From NCBI RefSeq assembly GCF_900113965.1, contig NZ_FORI01000001.1, positions 327,477 to 391,476 on the forward strand: a stretch of DNA of 64,000 bases, read 5' to 3'. This document shows positions 1-7,306 of this stretch, piece after piece. How positions within the stretch are numbered: the stretch's first letter is position 1; every line of letters begins with the position of its first letter. The position numbers were made by a program, and so were the translations under genes. Below the pieces are notes generated by a model. It saw only the letters and a program-made list of their open reading frames with translations, had not been told where the DNA came from and ran no database searches. This stretch comes from Treponema bryantii. Lineage in GTDB: Bacteria > Spirochaetota > Spirochaetia > Treponematales > Treponemataceae.

Positions 1-915
1 CTCTGTAGATTCAGTATCGTCTGGGATGTCGAAGTCCATGTCTGGGAGTGCTGATTCTTCTGTAACGTCAGTTTCCTCAGTTGTTTCAGTATCCTCTGGT
101 AAATCAAAATCCATGTCTGGGAGAGAAGTATCTTCTTCTGAAATTGTTTCATCAGGTGAGATTTCTTCATCTGATATGATGGTATCATCAGAAGATTCAG
201 TAACAACTTCCTCTGTATTTTCATTCTCTTCTGGAATATCAAAATCCATATCAGGAAGAGCACTTTCTTCAACCGCTTCAGACTCAGTAACAACTTCTTC
301 TTCAGATTCTGTGCCTATCTCTTCGCTCACAGGTTCTTCTTCAACTATTGGTTCATCAACTGCAGTTTCGTCGAAAACAGGTTCGCCTGCATCACTTTCT
401 TCGGTAACATCAACTTCTGGTTCAGGCTCTTCTGTAGTTTCTTCTTCATCATCTTTATTGCGAAGTGCTGCAGCTGCTGCAAGAAGTCCGCCTGCTACGG
501 CTGCACCTGCAACTGCGGCGCCCACACCATTATTTTCTGCTGTATCATTAATATCATATTCATCTGTTACAAGGCGCTCTTCAAGCGTTCTTGAAACAAG
601 GGTGATGGTTGTGTTGCTTTCATTACCAGTTTCGCTGTCTATAATTCTGGCAGAAAGCTGATTATCTTCATCAATAGAAACATTAAATTTGATTTCTGCC
701 TCGCCGTTTGGATGTGCTACGAGGTTTTCAATCTGGAGTGAATCAACATATTCGGCATCTTCCATAGAACAGGTAGCAGAACGATACAAATCAACCATAA
801 CTTTTGTCTGGTTGTTGTGAGCGGTTGTAAGCTCCAGCTGCTTTTCTGAAGGAGTATTGTCTTCTAGAACCGGATAAAATGAGCCGTCTGCAAGTTTGAT
901 ACCTATAGTTTTCAT
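1..915 (-). CDS. Hsp70-like substrate-binding-domain protein with acidic repeat tail (partial, runs off left edge)
   Basis: The frame is open from the ATG at 915 to the window edge with no stop, so the C-terminus is missing. Residues 1-115 resemble the beta-sandwich substrate-binding domain of DnaK: a stretch around 68-98 (PNGEAEIKFNVSIDEDNQL, then SETG) matches the DnaK 'P.G.P.I.V.F.ID..G.L...A.D..TG' pattern. No ATPase domain precedes it. Residues 131-151 are an Ala/Gly-rich hydrophobic segment that could be membrane-embedded. The rest is a very acidic tail with three copies of LPDMDFD(I/L)P. A TATAAT box and an AGAGGAAG ribosome site precede the start. The acidic tail creates a long Ser-rich open frame on the opposite strand, which is not a gene. 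The Hsp70 relation is inferred from pattern; partners are unknown. Confidence 0.75.
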   Translation of the reverse strand, partial: MKTIGIKLADGSFYPVLEDNTPSEKQLELTTAHNNQTKVMVDLYRSATCSMEDAEYVDSLQIENLVAHPNGEAEIKFNVSIDEDNQLSARIIDSETGNESNTTITLVSRTLEERLVTDEYDINDTAENNGVGAAVAGAAVAGGLLAAAAALRNKDDEEETTEEPEPEVDVTEESDAGEPVFDETAVDEPIVEEEPVSEEIGTESEEEVVTESEAVEESALPDMDFDIPEENENTEEVVTESSDDTIISDEEISPDETISEEDTSLPDMDFDLPEDTETTEETDVTEESALPDMDFDIPDDTESTE

Positions 916-1070
916 AAATCTTCCTCTATTATATCGTAAAACATCTGCCGTCAGTTTTCAAGTGCTAAAATTAAATAACAGATTTTTCCATTTACAACTG
1001 AAGGTTTTCAGATTATATTGGATATTATAATATCACTGGTCGTCTATCGACGGCTTTTATAGGAGCATTT

Positions 1071-1607
1071 ATGAATATCAAAGGTACCCAGACAGAAAAA
1101 AATCTGCAGACAGCTTTTGCAGGCGAATCACAGGCTCGCAATAAGTATACATATTTTGCCAGTCAGGCTAAAAAGGAAGGCTATGAACAGATTGCAGCTA
1201 TCTTCCTTGAGACTGCTGAAAATGAAAAAGAGCACGCAAAAATGTGGTATAAGCTGCTCAACGATGGTGTAGGAACTACTCCAGAAAACCTTAAGGCAGC
1301 TGCTGACGGCGAAAACTATGAATGGACAGATATGTACGACGGTTTTGCTAAAACAGCTCGCGAAGAAGGCTTTGAATATATTGCTAAGCTTTTTGAAGGT
1401 GTTGCTGCTATTGAAAAGCATCACGAAGAGCGCTATCGCAAACTTCTTAAGAATATTGAAGATAAGCTTGTATTCTCAAGCGAAGGCGATGCTATCTGGC
1501 AGTGCCGCAACTGTGGTCATATTGTAATTGGAAAAGAAGCTCCAAAAGTATGCCCGGTTTGTGCTCATCCACAGGCATATTTCCAGATTGAAGCTCAGAA
1601 CTACTAA
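1071..1607 (+). CDS. rbr: Rubrerythrin
   Basis: A cytoplasmic non-haem di-iron peroxidase that reduces hydrogen peroxide in anaerobes, taking electrons through its own rubredoxin centre. The 178 residues carry the whole family pattern: E19 in the first helix, ENEKEH with E52 and H55, a second E..H pair (E115, H118), and a C-terminal rubredoxin-like iron site with C145, C148, C161 and C164 (CRNCG and CPVCAHP). Length fits classical rubrerythrin. AGGAG lies 6 nt before the ATG, and a TATAAT box at 1026-1031 is a likely -10, giving a leader of roughly 35 nt. The gene is monocistronic and ends at a strong bidirectional terminator. Confidence 0.96.
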   Translation: MNIKGTQTEKNLQTAFAGESQARNKYTYFASQAKKEGYEQIAAIFLETAENEKEHAKMWYKLLNDGVGTTPENLKAAADGENYEWTDMYDGFAKTAREEGFEYIAKLFEGVAAIEKHHEERYRKLLKNIEDKLVFSSEGDAIWQCRNCGHIVIGKEAPKVCPVCAHPQAYFQIEAQNY

Positions 1608-1620
1608 TTTTCTGTAAGCA

Positions 1621-1664
1621 ATAAAAAAAAGCCCGGTGGTTTGATATGTACCATCGGGCTTTTG
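1621..1664. terminator. Bidirectional intrinsic terminator
   Basis: A 10-bp stem AGCCCGGTGG / CCATCGGGCT with one G-T pair closes an 11-nt loop. It has eight A residues on its left and T residues on its right, so it can act in both directions: for rubrerythrin on the plus strand and for the convergent secreted-protein gene on the minus strand. Confidence 0.85.
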
Positions 1665-1673
1665 TGTTTAACA

Positions 1674-1698
1674 GGTGGCTTCGACAAGTTCAACCACC
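1674..1698. repeat. GGTGG...CCACC palindromic repeat
   Basis: A 25-bp palindrome with GGTGG and CCACC arms around TTCGACAAGTTCAA. Related elements with the same arms and TTCGA/TCGAA core occur at 12742-12820, and longer variants at 11130-11164 and 43474-43515. It sits between convergent genes. Confidence 0.7.
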
Positions 1699-1708
1699 GG
1701 GTTATATC

Positions 1709-2563
1709 TTATTTAGCGTCAGCGCTTCCGCCAACATATTCGAATGTATATTCAGACATAGCAGTTAATTCATTAACTGTTGTTCCGAACTTTTCTGCTA
1801 CAGAGTATTCAGAAACCTTGTTAGCATTTCCCTTTGCATCATACTTAATAAGAGTTCTCTTTGTTACCTGCTTGTTTGCATCATAAGTTGTAATTTCAGA
1901 AAGTGAACCATTTGTTGCATAGCGGAAAACCATTGAACTCTGAGTTCCAGCAAATGCATCGTACTTTGCAATTGTGTCGATTGCTCCAGAATCTGTGTAG
2001 TTATACTCAAGCTTTTCACCAAGTGAACCGTCCGGGTTATATTCATTTACAGAAGCAATGCGGTTGTTGTCATCATATTTGTAAATTGTCTTCCAGATTA
2101 ATGCACCTTCGCCATCATAGCTTGATTCATCTGCAAGAAGATTGTTTTCATAAGTGTAGATTGTGCGGGCACGGAGATTACCTTTTCTGTCATATTCAGA
2201 AGCATCTACTTTAAGGCCATTCTTATATGCGTAGGTGTTCTTCCATACAACTTCACCGTCTGCACTTGTGCAAAGCTGTTCAACAAGGTTTCCGGCAGTA
2301 TCGTAAGTTGTAGAGATTGTATTGATTACAGCATCCTTTGGGGTAAGTTCTGAAGAAGTTGTTTCCTTGCCGTTAGAGTCAAAAATATGCATGATTTTTG
2401 AGCTTGGAGTTCGGTAGAGAGTTCCAAAGCGTGTTGCAATTGTAAAGTCTGTTTCAGTATAGGCTTTTACGTTTCCAGTGATTGGTGCGTATTTAAAGAT
2501 ATCTGCTGCAAAAAGCGAGAGGCTAAGACCGGCAGTAAGTGCAAATGCGAGAAGTTTTTTCAT
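1709..2563 (-). CDS. Secreted protein with YD-like tandem repeats
   Basis: A 284-residue exported protein. A typical signal peptide (MKKLLAFALTAGLSLSLFA) is followed from about residue 95 by seven or so degenerate repeats of 23-25 residues with the pattern Y-(D/E)-x-x-G-x-(L/N) plus a second Y or K near the end of each unit (for example TYENNLLADESSYDGEGALI, then KYDDNNRIASVNEYNPDGSL). These resemble YD/RHS or MORN-type beta repeats, but the chain is far too short for a full RHS toxin and has no toxin-like tail. It shares the terminator at 1621-1664 with rubrerythrin. The function is not recognised; a periplasmic or surface beta structure is the best inference. Confidence 0.8.
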   Translation of the reverse strand: MKKLLAFALTAGLSLSLFAADIFKYAPITGNVKAYTETDFTIATRFGTLYRTPSSKIMHIFDSNGKETTSSELTPKDAVINTISTTYDTAGNLVEQLCTSADGEVVWKNTYAYKNGLKVDASEYDRKGNLRARTIYTYENNLLADESSYDGEGALIWKTIYKYDDNNRIASVNEYNPDGSLGEKLEYNYTDSGAIDTIAKYDAFAGTQSSMVFRYATNGSLSEITTYDANKQVTKRTLIKYDAKGNANKVSEYSVAEKFGTTVNELTAMSEYTFEYVGGSADAK

Positions 2564-2662
2564 AAATCCTCCAGATAATATGTTTTATTCAATATTTGCT
2601 TATGCAATGGTTATATTCTATACTATAATCCTTGAAAAGTAAAAAGAAAAAGGTAAGCGGAT

Positions 2663-3403
2663 ATGACAGAAGCACAGTGGAAATATTTTGTAGATTTCAA
2701 AGAGGATTTAAAGCGTAAAATTGCAGAATGGACTGCCGCTGCTCCACAATTAACTGAACTTCAAAAAGAAGCAGCAAAACTTGCCAATAATCCAGAATAT
2801 TCTTTTGAAACTCCTGTTGTTTATAACCGTGCATTGGATGAAGTTACTCCAGAAGACGAAATAAAACTCATTGTAATTGGAGATAATCCTGGAAAAGACG
2901 AGCAGTTGTCCAAAAATAACCGCTATCTGGTAGGCCAGGCAGGAAAAATTGCAGAAGGCTACTTCCGCCGGAATCCTGAACTTGGGGTAGATTTCCGTAA
3001 AAATGTCATTATTCTGAATAAAACTCCGGTTCACAGTGCAAAAACCGCTCAACTAAAGACAATTGCAAAGCTTGGCGGCTCAGAAATTGCAGATCTGATT
3101 CAAAAATCACAAATCTGGATGGCAGAAAAAACTGCAGCGCTTCATGCGGCTTTGGGAACGGAGCTGTGGCTGGTAGGTTATTCAGAACTTAAAGATAAAG
3201 GGATTTTCTGTGCATATCGCGACACTCTCAAGGCAAGCTGTACAAAAGAAGCCTGGGAACGCGTATATGTTTTCCAGCATTTTTCTATGAACCGCTTTTC
3301 AATTGATCTTGGAGATTATATAAAGGCTGCAAAAAAAGAAAACGCCCCGCTGGAATCTAACATTCACGAGCTGGGCGTTCTTCACAGAAACGAAATCTTT
3401 TAA
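2663..3403 (+). CDS. Uracil-DNA glycosylase superfamily-like protein
   Basis: A 246-residue cytoplasmic protein. Three short motifs are spaced as in UDG families 4 and 5: GDNPGKDEQ at 73-81 (family G(E/D).PG..E), YLVGQAG at 88-94 (family GxAG), and NVIILNKTP at 114-122 (family N.VK..PP). HFSMNRF at 206-212 sits where the family has its H-P/M-S minor-groove loop. The family removes uracil from DNA, but the N-terminal 55 residues and the weak motif matches make a divergent or non-catalytic member possible. There is no Fe-S cysteine set as in true family 4. It ends 1 nt before the convergent wecA-like gene. Confidence 0.6.
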   Translation: MTEAQWKYFVDFKEDLKRKIAEWTAAAPQLTELQKEAAKLANNPEYSFETPVVYNRALDEVTPEDEIKLIVIGDNPGKDEQLSKNNRYLVGQAGKIAEGYFRRNPELGVDFRKNVIILNKTPVHSAKTAQLKTIAKLGGSEIADLIQKSQIWMAEKTAALHAALGTELWLVGYSELKDKGIFCAYRDTLKASCTKEAWERVYVFQHFSMNRFSIDLGDYIKAAKKENAPLESNIHELGVLHRNEIF

Positions 3404-3404
3404 T

Positions 3405-4490
3405 TTACGAGTTTTCCTCTGTACTATCAGGGGACTTAGTTTCGGCAGTATGATTTTTTGCCTCATTCAACTGCTTTGCAATAACGGCGCGGTTTGTGTA
3501 ATGAACAAAACTGAAGAACAAAGTTACAAATGCAGTTGATTCAAGCAAAAGTGCCATTCCGCGTTTTGCACCAAGGAAATAAGAAATAACTACAGAGCCG
3601 CACAAGAGAACCTGTAAAAAGCAGAGCAGATAAAGTGCGCTCTTTTTTGAATAGCCCATATTAAGAAGCTTATGATGAAGATGTGAGCGGTCTGGAGACA
3701 TAATAGGCTTTTTGTCTCTCAAACGTCTCCAGATTGCAGCAATTGTGTCGAAAACAGGGAAGGCTGTAATCACAATCATAATAAGGAACTTGTTATATTC
3801 AAAAACGCTGTCTGAACAAAAGAGCGGGAATACTGCAATCATAAATCCAAGGAACTGACTTCCTGCATCGCCCATAAAAAGCTTTGCCGGTGGCCAGTTA
3901 AAGCAGAGGAAACCGAGAATTGAAGCGGCAAGAATAAAGCAGAGAGTTGCTTCTGGGTTTCCTGTAAGTGAATAAAGAACTCCAAGAGTGATGATTGTTG
4001 TGATAGAGAAGCTTCCACAAAGGCCATCAAGTCCATCAATCAGATTGTAAGCGTTAATTACTCCAAGAATCCAGCAAAAAGAAAGGATAAAGCTGATTGG
4101 AAGAGGAAGAGTCCATCCAAAAATCTGCTTAAAACGAAAACCGTTCAGAACAACAATAGAAACTGCAATAAGCTGTACGATAAGTTTAGCAAGTGCTGGA
4201 AGTGTAAGAAGATCATCAAGCAGAGCAAAGATGAATACAATAGTACCTGCAATAAGGATTGGGAGAATATGATTAAAATTGTCTTCCTTGTTAATAAGTA
4301 TAAAAGCCAGGGAAGAAATTATAAATGCACAGAAAATTCCCACTCCGCCAAGACGAGGTATATTTCCACTATGGATTTTTCTTGAATTCTGATAATCATA
4401 CAAACTGAATTTCTTACAAATAAGTATGATTAAAGGCATAGAGACTATAGATAAAATGCCAGCGAGGGCAATATATAGACTTTGAGACAT
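3405..4490 (-). CDS. wecA: Undecaprenyl-phosphate GlcNAc-1-phosphate transferase (WecA/TagO type)
   Basis: A polytopic inner-membrane enzyme that transfers a sugar-1-phosphate from a UDP-sugar to undecaprenyl phosphate, the first step in making a surface glycan. The 361 residues have about ten hydrophobic helices and the family motifs: a DDL stretch in a cytoplasmic loop, NAYNLIDGLDGL, FMGDAGSQFLGF, and the His-rich SHLHHKLL loop that separates WecA/TagO from MraY. The C-terminal 25 residues are charged. No other glycan genes adjoin it, so the substrate (UDP-GlcNAc) is taken from family knowledge. A TATAAT box ends 9 nt before the ATG and no ribosome site is visible. Confidence 0.9.
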   Translation of the reverse strand: MSQSLYIALAGILSIVSMPLIILICKKFSLYDYQNSRKIHSGNIPRLGGVGIFCAFIISSLAFILINKEDNFNHILPILIAGTIVFIFALLDDLLTLPALAKLIVQLIAVSIVVLNGFRFKQIFGWTLPLPISFILSFCWILGVINAYNLIDGLDGLCGSFSITTIITLGVLYSLTGNPEATLCFILAASILGFLCFNWPPAKLFMGDAGSQFLGFMIAVFPLFCSDSVFEYNKFLIMIVITAFPVFDTIAAIWRRLRDKKPIMSPDRSHLHHKLLNMGYSKKSALYLLCFLQVLLCGSVVISYFLGAKRGMALLLESTAFVTLFFSFVHYTNRAVIAKQLNEAKNHTAETKSPDSTEENS

Positions 4491-4499
4491 ATTATGAAA

Positions 4500-4527
4500 A
4501 TTATATAGTAAAGAAACTAAAAGTCAA
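4500..4527 (-). promoter_or_regulatory. Promoter of the wecA-like gene
   Basis: Minus-strand -35 TTGACT (4522-4527), 16-nt spacer, -10 TATAAT (4500-4505), then 9 nt to the ATG at 4490. Transcription should start almost at the start codon, so the mRNA would be essentially leaderless. Confidence 0.7.
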
Positions 4528-4546
4528 GCGAGTGGGAAATTGAAAT

Positions 4547-4599
4547 CCCTGGCCTAGCAGTCCAGAAGGGAAGGGAGGTGAGAACTGCCCCGGCTAGGG
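4547..4599. other. GC-rich stem-loop between gpx-like and wecA-like genes
   Basis: CCCTGGCC pairs with GGCTAGGG (8 bp, one wobble) and an inner GCAGT pairs with ACTGC. On the minus strand it follows the glutathione peroxidase stop and is followed by ATTTCAATTT, so it may be a weak terminator. A small structured RNA cannot be excluded. The SRP RNA apical-loop signature was looked for and not found. Confidence 0.35.
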
Positions 4600-4614
4600 A
4601 AGAGGTTTCGGGTA

Positions 4615-5091
4615 TTAAGCTAAAGCGTTTTTAACAAAGGCTTCAATGCTTTCTGGTGTTTCAGTTGGACCAAAGCGCTTGATAACTGTTCCATCTTTTC
4701 CAACGAGGAATTTTGTGAAATTCCATTTGATTCTTGATGAGAACAATCCGCCTTTCTTGCTCTTAAGATATGTATAAAGTGGATCTTCGTTCTTGCCGTT
4801 TACATCAATCTTTGCAAACTGAGGGAAGGTAATTCCAAAGCGTCCTGTACAGAAAGTATGAATATCATCATCTGAACCAGGAGCCTGATTTGCAAACTGA
4901 TTACAAGGGAAATCAAGAATTTCAAAACCCTTGTCTTTGTAAGTATCGTACAGCTTCTGCAATCCTGTGTACTGAGGAGTGAAACCACAACCGGTAGCTG
5001 TATTTACAATCAAAAGAACCTTGCCTTCGTAGTCCTTAAGGGCAACTTCTTTTCCATCTCTTGACTTCACGAAAATGTCATAAATATTCAT
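4615..5091 (-). CDS. gpx: Glutathione peroxidase family thiol peroxidase (Cys type)
   Basis: A 158-residue cytoplasmic peroxidase that reduces organic or hydrogen peroxides. Residue C35 in ATGCGFTPQY is the peroxidatic cysteine where animal enzymes have selenocysteine. The FPCNQF motif (C63) and WNFTKF (W123, N124) complete the catalytic set, and C81 in FCTGRFG is placed like the resolving Cys of thioredoxin-dependent members. Bacterial Cys-type enzymes usually use thioredoxin rather than glutathione. The gene has a near-consensus sigma70 promoter flanked by two palindromic operators and a purine-rich GAGGT site before the ATG, so peroxide-responsive control is likely (inference). Confidence 0.93.
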   Translation of the reverse strand: MNIYDIFVKSRDGKEVALKDYEGKVLLIVNTATGCGFTPQYTGLQKLYDTYKDKGFEILDFPCNQFANQAPGSDDDIHTFCTGRFGITFPQFAKIDVNGKNEDPLYTYLKSKKGGLFSSRIKWNFTKFLVGKDGTVIKRFGPTETPESIEAFVKNALA

Positions 5092-5117
5092 ATTTTACCT
5101 CGCTTGTGTATAATTAT

Positions 5118-5129
5118 ATTGTGTACAAT
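5118..5129. promoter_or_regulatory. Downstream operator half of the gpx control region
   Basis: Imperfect 12-bp inverted repeat ATTGT-GT-ACAAT, inside an AT-rich surround, lying just downstream of the predicted gpx transcription start. It repeats the half-sites of the perfect palindrome at 5173-5194, about 60 bp away. Confidence 0.6.
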
Positions 5130-5144
5130 TTATCTAACAATTTG

Positions 5145-5173
5145 AATATACAATATTATTTCAAAAATGTCAA
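5145..5173 (-). promoter_or_regulatory. Promoter of the glutathione peroxidase gene
   Basis: Minus-strand -35 TTGACA (5168-5173), exactly 17 nt, and -10 TATATT (5145-5150). The -35 box touches the palindrome at 5173-5194, and the second palindrome lies downstream of the start point, so a dimeric repressor at either site would block polymerase. Confidence 0.8.
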
Positions 5174-5194
5174 ATAAATTGTGCACAATTTATT
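5173..5194. promoter_or_regulatory. 22-bp perfect palindromic operator (OhrR/MarR-like)
   Basis: A perfect 22-bp palindrome centred on AAATTGTGCACAATTT. The AATTGT/ACAATT half-sites resemble operators of the OhrR branch of the MarR family, which senses organic peroxides. It lies between the gpx -35 box and the promoter of the divergent FAD oxidoreductase. No MarR gene is in the window, so the regulator is inferred. Confidence 0.7.
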
Positions 5195-5203
5195 CATTTT
5201 TTC

Positions 5204-5233
5204 TTGCTTTTAATTGATTTGATATGTTAAAAT
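5204..5233 (+). promoter_or_regulatory. Promoter of the FAD oxidoreductase gene
   Basis: -35 TTGCTT (5204-5209), 18-nt spacer, -10 TAAAAT (5228-5233), then 8 nt to the ATG at 5242. It would place the transcript start beyond the ATG at 5224 and supports the start at 5242. Confidence 0.55.
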
Positions 5234-5241
5234 TATGTTAT

Positions 5242-6720
5242 ATGAGTAAGGTTGTAGTTATTGGGGCCGGAATTTCTGGTCTTTCTGCGGGAATTTATGC
5301 TGTACGAGCTGGTTTTGATGTAACAATTCTGGAGCAGCACAATATTCCGGGTGGACTTTCCACCAGCTGGAGCCGAAAAGGCTACTATTTTGAAGGTGGA
5401 ATGCACTGGCTCACAGGCTCAAGTCCGAAAATGCCATTGAACAAAGTGTGGCGCGAAGTTGGAGCGCTGCAGGACAACAATCCAATTGAATTAAGAGATC
5501 CTCTTTACAATATAATAGATGAAAATGGTAAGGTTTTAAGCCTTTACCGCTTCCTGCCTCAGATGGAAAAGGCTCTCATTGAATATGCACCTGAGGACAA
5601 GCACATGATTAAAAAGATGTGCCGTGCTGTAAAAGACTTTACGAATTTCCATATGCCGGTTTTTGATACCAGAGGCTGTAAGTGCAGAAACCCGGTACCC
5701 GTTAATCTGGTTGAATTAATGAAGATGCTTCCGGCTGTACTTCGTGTTCCATATCTTACAAACACAAGTTATATGGAATATATTGCAAAATTTAAGAATA
5801 AAAATCTGCGACATCTTTTGGGAAGTGTTATCGGTTACAGATATAATGCACTTTCCTTCATATATACACTCGGTTCATTTGCAAGCGGTGACTGCGGTTA
5901 CCCGGAAGGCGGTTCAATCCGCATGGCAAACAATATGCTCGAAACCTATAAGGCTCTTGGTGGAAAAATTGAGTTCCGTACAAAGGTTGAAAATGTCCGT
6001 GTTGAAGATTATATGGTAAAGGGCGTAGTAACTAATAAGGGTGATTTTGATGCAGATGCAGTAATTGTTACTCAGGATGCCCGTGCAGCTGTTGATAATC
6101 TTTTTGATACAATGATTGATGAGCCTTGGGTAAATACTATGCGCCACGAGGCTGTTACTGAGCAGAATATCTTTATTGGTATGGGTGTTAAGGCTGATTT
6201 GTCACGCTTGCCTTACTGCTGTGTATTCCCTCTGGAAAAGCCTTTTGAATATGCGGGCTGCAAATGGAATGAGCTTCGCATCTACAATTATTCAAAATAT
6301 AAAGAGCATGCGCCGGAAGGCTGTACTTCGCTCACCTGTCTTTTGATTGGCGAAAGTTATTATTTCTGGAAGGCAGCTAAGAACGACGGAACTTATAAAG
6401 ATAAAAAGAAAGAACTTGGAGATTTGTTCATAAAAGAACTTTCTAAGTTTATTCCTGAAGTAGGTTCTGATCTTGAAGTGATTGATGTTGCAACTCCTTG
6501 TACCTATGAGCGCTATACCGGTTCTTATGAAGGCAGCTGGATGAGTGTTTGGGAGAAGGGTGGAAAGCAGTATAACTATCCGCAGACTCTGGACTCAATC
6601 TGGGGTGTTTACTTTGCCGGCCAGCGCATTCAGATGCCGGGCGGTCTCCCGATTGCAGTTTACACGGGAAGACAGGCCGTTCAATTCCTCTGCCGCGACA
6701 CTGGCGTGGAGTTTGTGTAA
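5242..6720 (+). CDS. FAD-dependent oxidoreductase, phytoene desaturase/carotenoid isomerase-like
   Basis: A 492-residue flavoprotein. The N-terminus is a Rossmann dinucleotide fold (VVVIGAGISGLSAGIYA, then LEQHNIPGGLSTSW), and the C-terminus is the closing FAD contact (GVYFAGQ, then MPGGLPIAVYTGR), as in the CrtI/CrtH/amine-oxidase superfamily. The middle is the variable substrate domain. No carotenoid genes are near, so the substrate is unknown and pigment synthesis should not be assumed. An in-frame ATG at 5224 exists, but the start at 5242 fits the promoter spacing and leaves only MSK before the nucleotide-binding strand. Divergent from the peroxidase with a shared operator region, which hints at a redox role. 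Confidence 0.85.
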   Translation: MSKVVVIGAGISGLSAGIYAVRAGFDVTILEQHNIPGGLSTSWSRKGYYFEGGMHWLTGSSPKMPLNKVWREVGALQDNNPIELRDPLYNIIDENGKVLSLYRFLPQMEKALIEYAPEDKHMIKKMCRAVKDFTNFHMPVFDTRGCKCRNPVPVNLVELMKMLPAVLRVPYLTNTSYMEYIAKFKNKNLRHLLGSVIGYRYNALSFIYTLGSFASGDCGYPEGGSIRMANNMLETYKALGGKIEFRTKVENVRVEDYMVKGVVTNKGDFDADAVIVTQDARAAVDNLFDTMIDEPWVNTMRHEAVTEQNIFIGMGVKADLSRLPYCCVFPLEKPFEYAGCKWNELRIYNYSKYKEHAPEGCTSLTCLLIGESYYFWKAAKNDGTYKDKKKELGDLFIKELSKFIPEVGSDLEVIDVATPCTYERYTGSYEGSWMSVWEKGGKQYNYPQTLDSIWGVYFAGQRIQMPGGLPIAVYTGRQAVQFLCRDTGVEFV

Positions 6721-6730
6721 GCCTACAATC

Positions 6731-6795
6731 GAAGAACCGTTAAAAGAACGGCTCAGAGGCAAGCTGTGCTTGCCGACCTTCGGTTCTTTTTCTTG
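6731..6795 (+). terminator. Branched intrinsic terminator
   Basis: Outer stem AAGAACCG (6732-6739) pairs with CGGTTCTT (6781-6788), followed by a T-rich run. Inside are a second hairpin, GGCAAGC/GCTTGCC, and a competing CCGTT/AACGG hairpin. It closes transcription of the FAD oxidoreductase gene. Confidence 0.75.
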
Positions 6796-6820
6796 AAAAA
6801 CTTCTAAACTGTGATAGAAT
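6793..6820 (+). promoter_or_regulatory. Promoter of the small membrane protein gene
   Basis: -35 TTGAAA (6793-6798), 16-nt spacer, -10 TAGAAT (6815-6820). The leader is about 65 nt and ends in AAGGAG 7 nt before the ATG, unlike the many leaderless-looking genes here. Confidence 0.6.
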
Positions 6821-6893
6821 AATATTAATAATACAAAAACGTTTTCGAAGAGAGTTAAACAAAAAAAACTAACCCAATAAAAGGAGTGATTTT

Positions 6894-7301
6894 ATGGGAA
6901 AAAAGAGTAGCTTGCCACTTATTTATTTAATTGGTATGGCATTGGTTGCAATTGGATTCTTCTGTCCAATGTTTAAGGGTCTGTTCGGTTCTTCAGCAAA
7001 TGGATTTGATTTTATCAGTAATGCTAAAGAGGGCGGATTTGTTGCAATTGGCTCTATTTTGATTATTGCAGGAGCAATCGCAGGTATTGTTGCTTGTTTT
7101 GTTCCACAGCTCAAAGGCCTTAAATTGATTTTTGCTCTTTGTGTTCTCGCAGGTGCAATTATTCTTATCATCGGATTCCTTACAAATGGTGGAATTTATA
7201 AGGCAATTGGTAAGCAGCTTCTTAAGAGAGCAATGTTCGGCTTCTACATGGTAGTAGTTGGTATTGTACTCGGAGTTTGCGGAGCAGTTACTGGTAAGTA
7301 A
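6894..7301 (+). CDS. Four-helix membrane protein of unknown function
   Basis: A 135-residue integral membrane protein with four hydrophobic segments (about 7-25, 45-67, 75-95 and 110-133) separated by short charged loops. Small residues (Gly, Ala) are abundant in the helices. No family motif was recognised. It has its own promoter, a clear AAGGAG ribosome site and terminates only 5 nt before the convergent methyltransferase gene. It could be a small stress or envelope protein, but nothing in the sequence decides this. Confidence 0.8.
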   Translation: MGKKSSLPLIYLIGMALVAIGFFCPMFKGLFGSSANGFDFISNAKEGGFVAIGSILIIAGAIAGIVACFVPQLKGLKLIFALCVLAGAIILIIGFLTNGGIYKAIGKQLLKRAMFGFYMVVVGIVLGVCGAVTGK

Positions 7302-7306
7302 TTTAT

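Noticed and set aside
26-661. Long Ser/Val-rich open frame on the plus strand
   Set aside because: It is the mirror of the acidic repeat tail of the Hsp70-like gene on the minus strand; it has no ribosome site and no family pattern.
4547-4599. Possible SRP RNA (4.5S) or other small RNA
   Set aside because: The conserved GGAA..AAGCA loop of SRP RNA is missing; the stem is better explained as a weak terminator.
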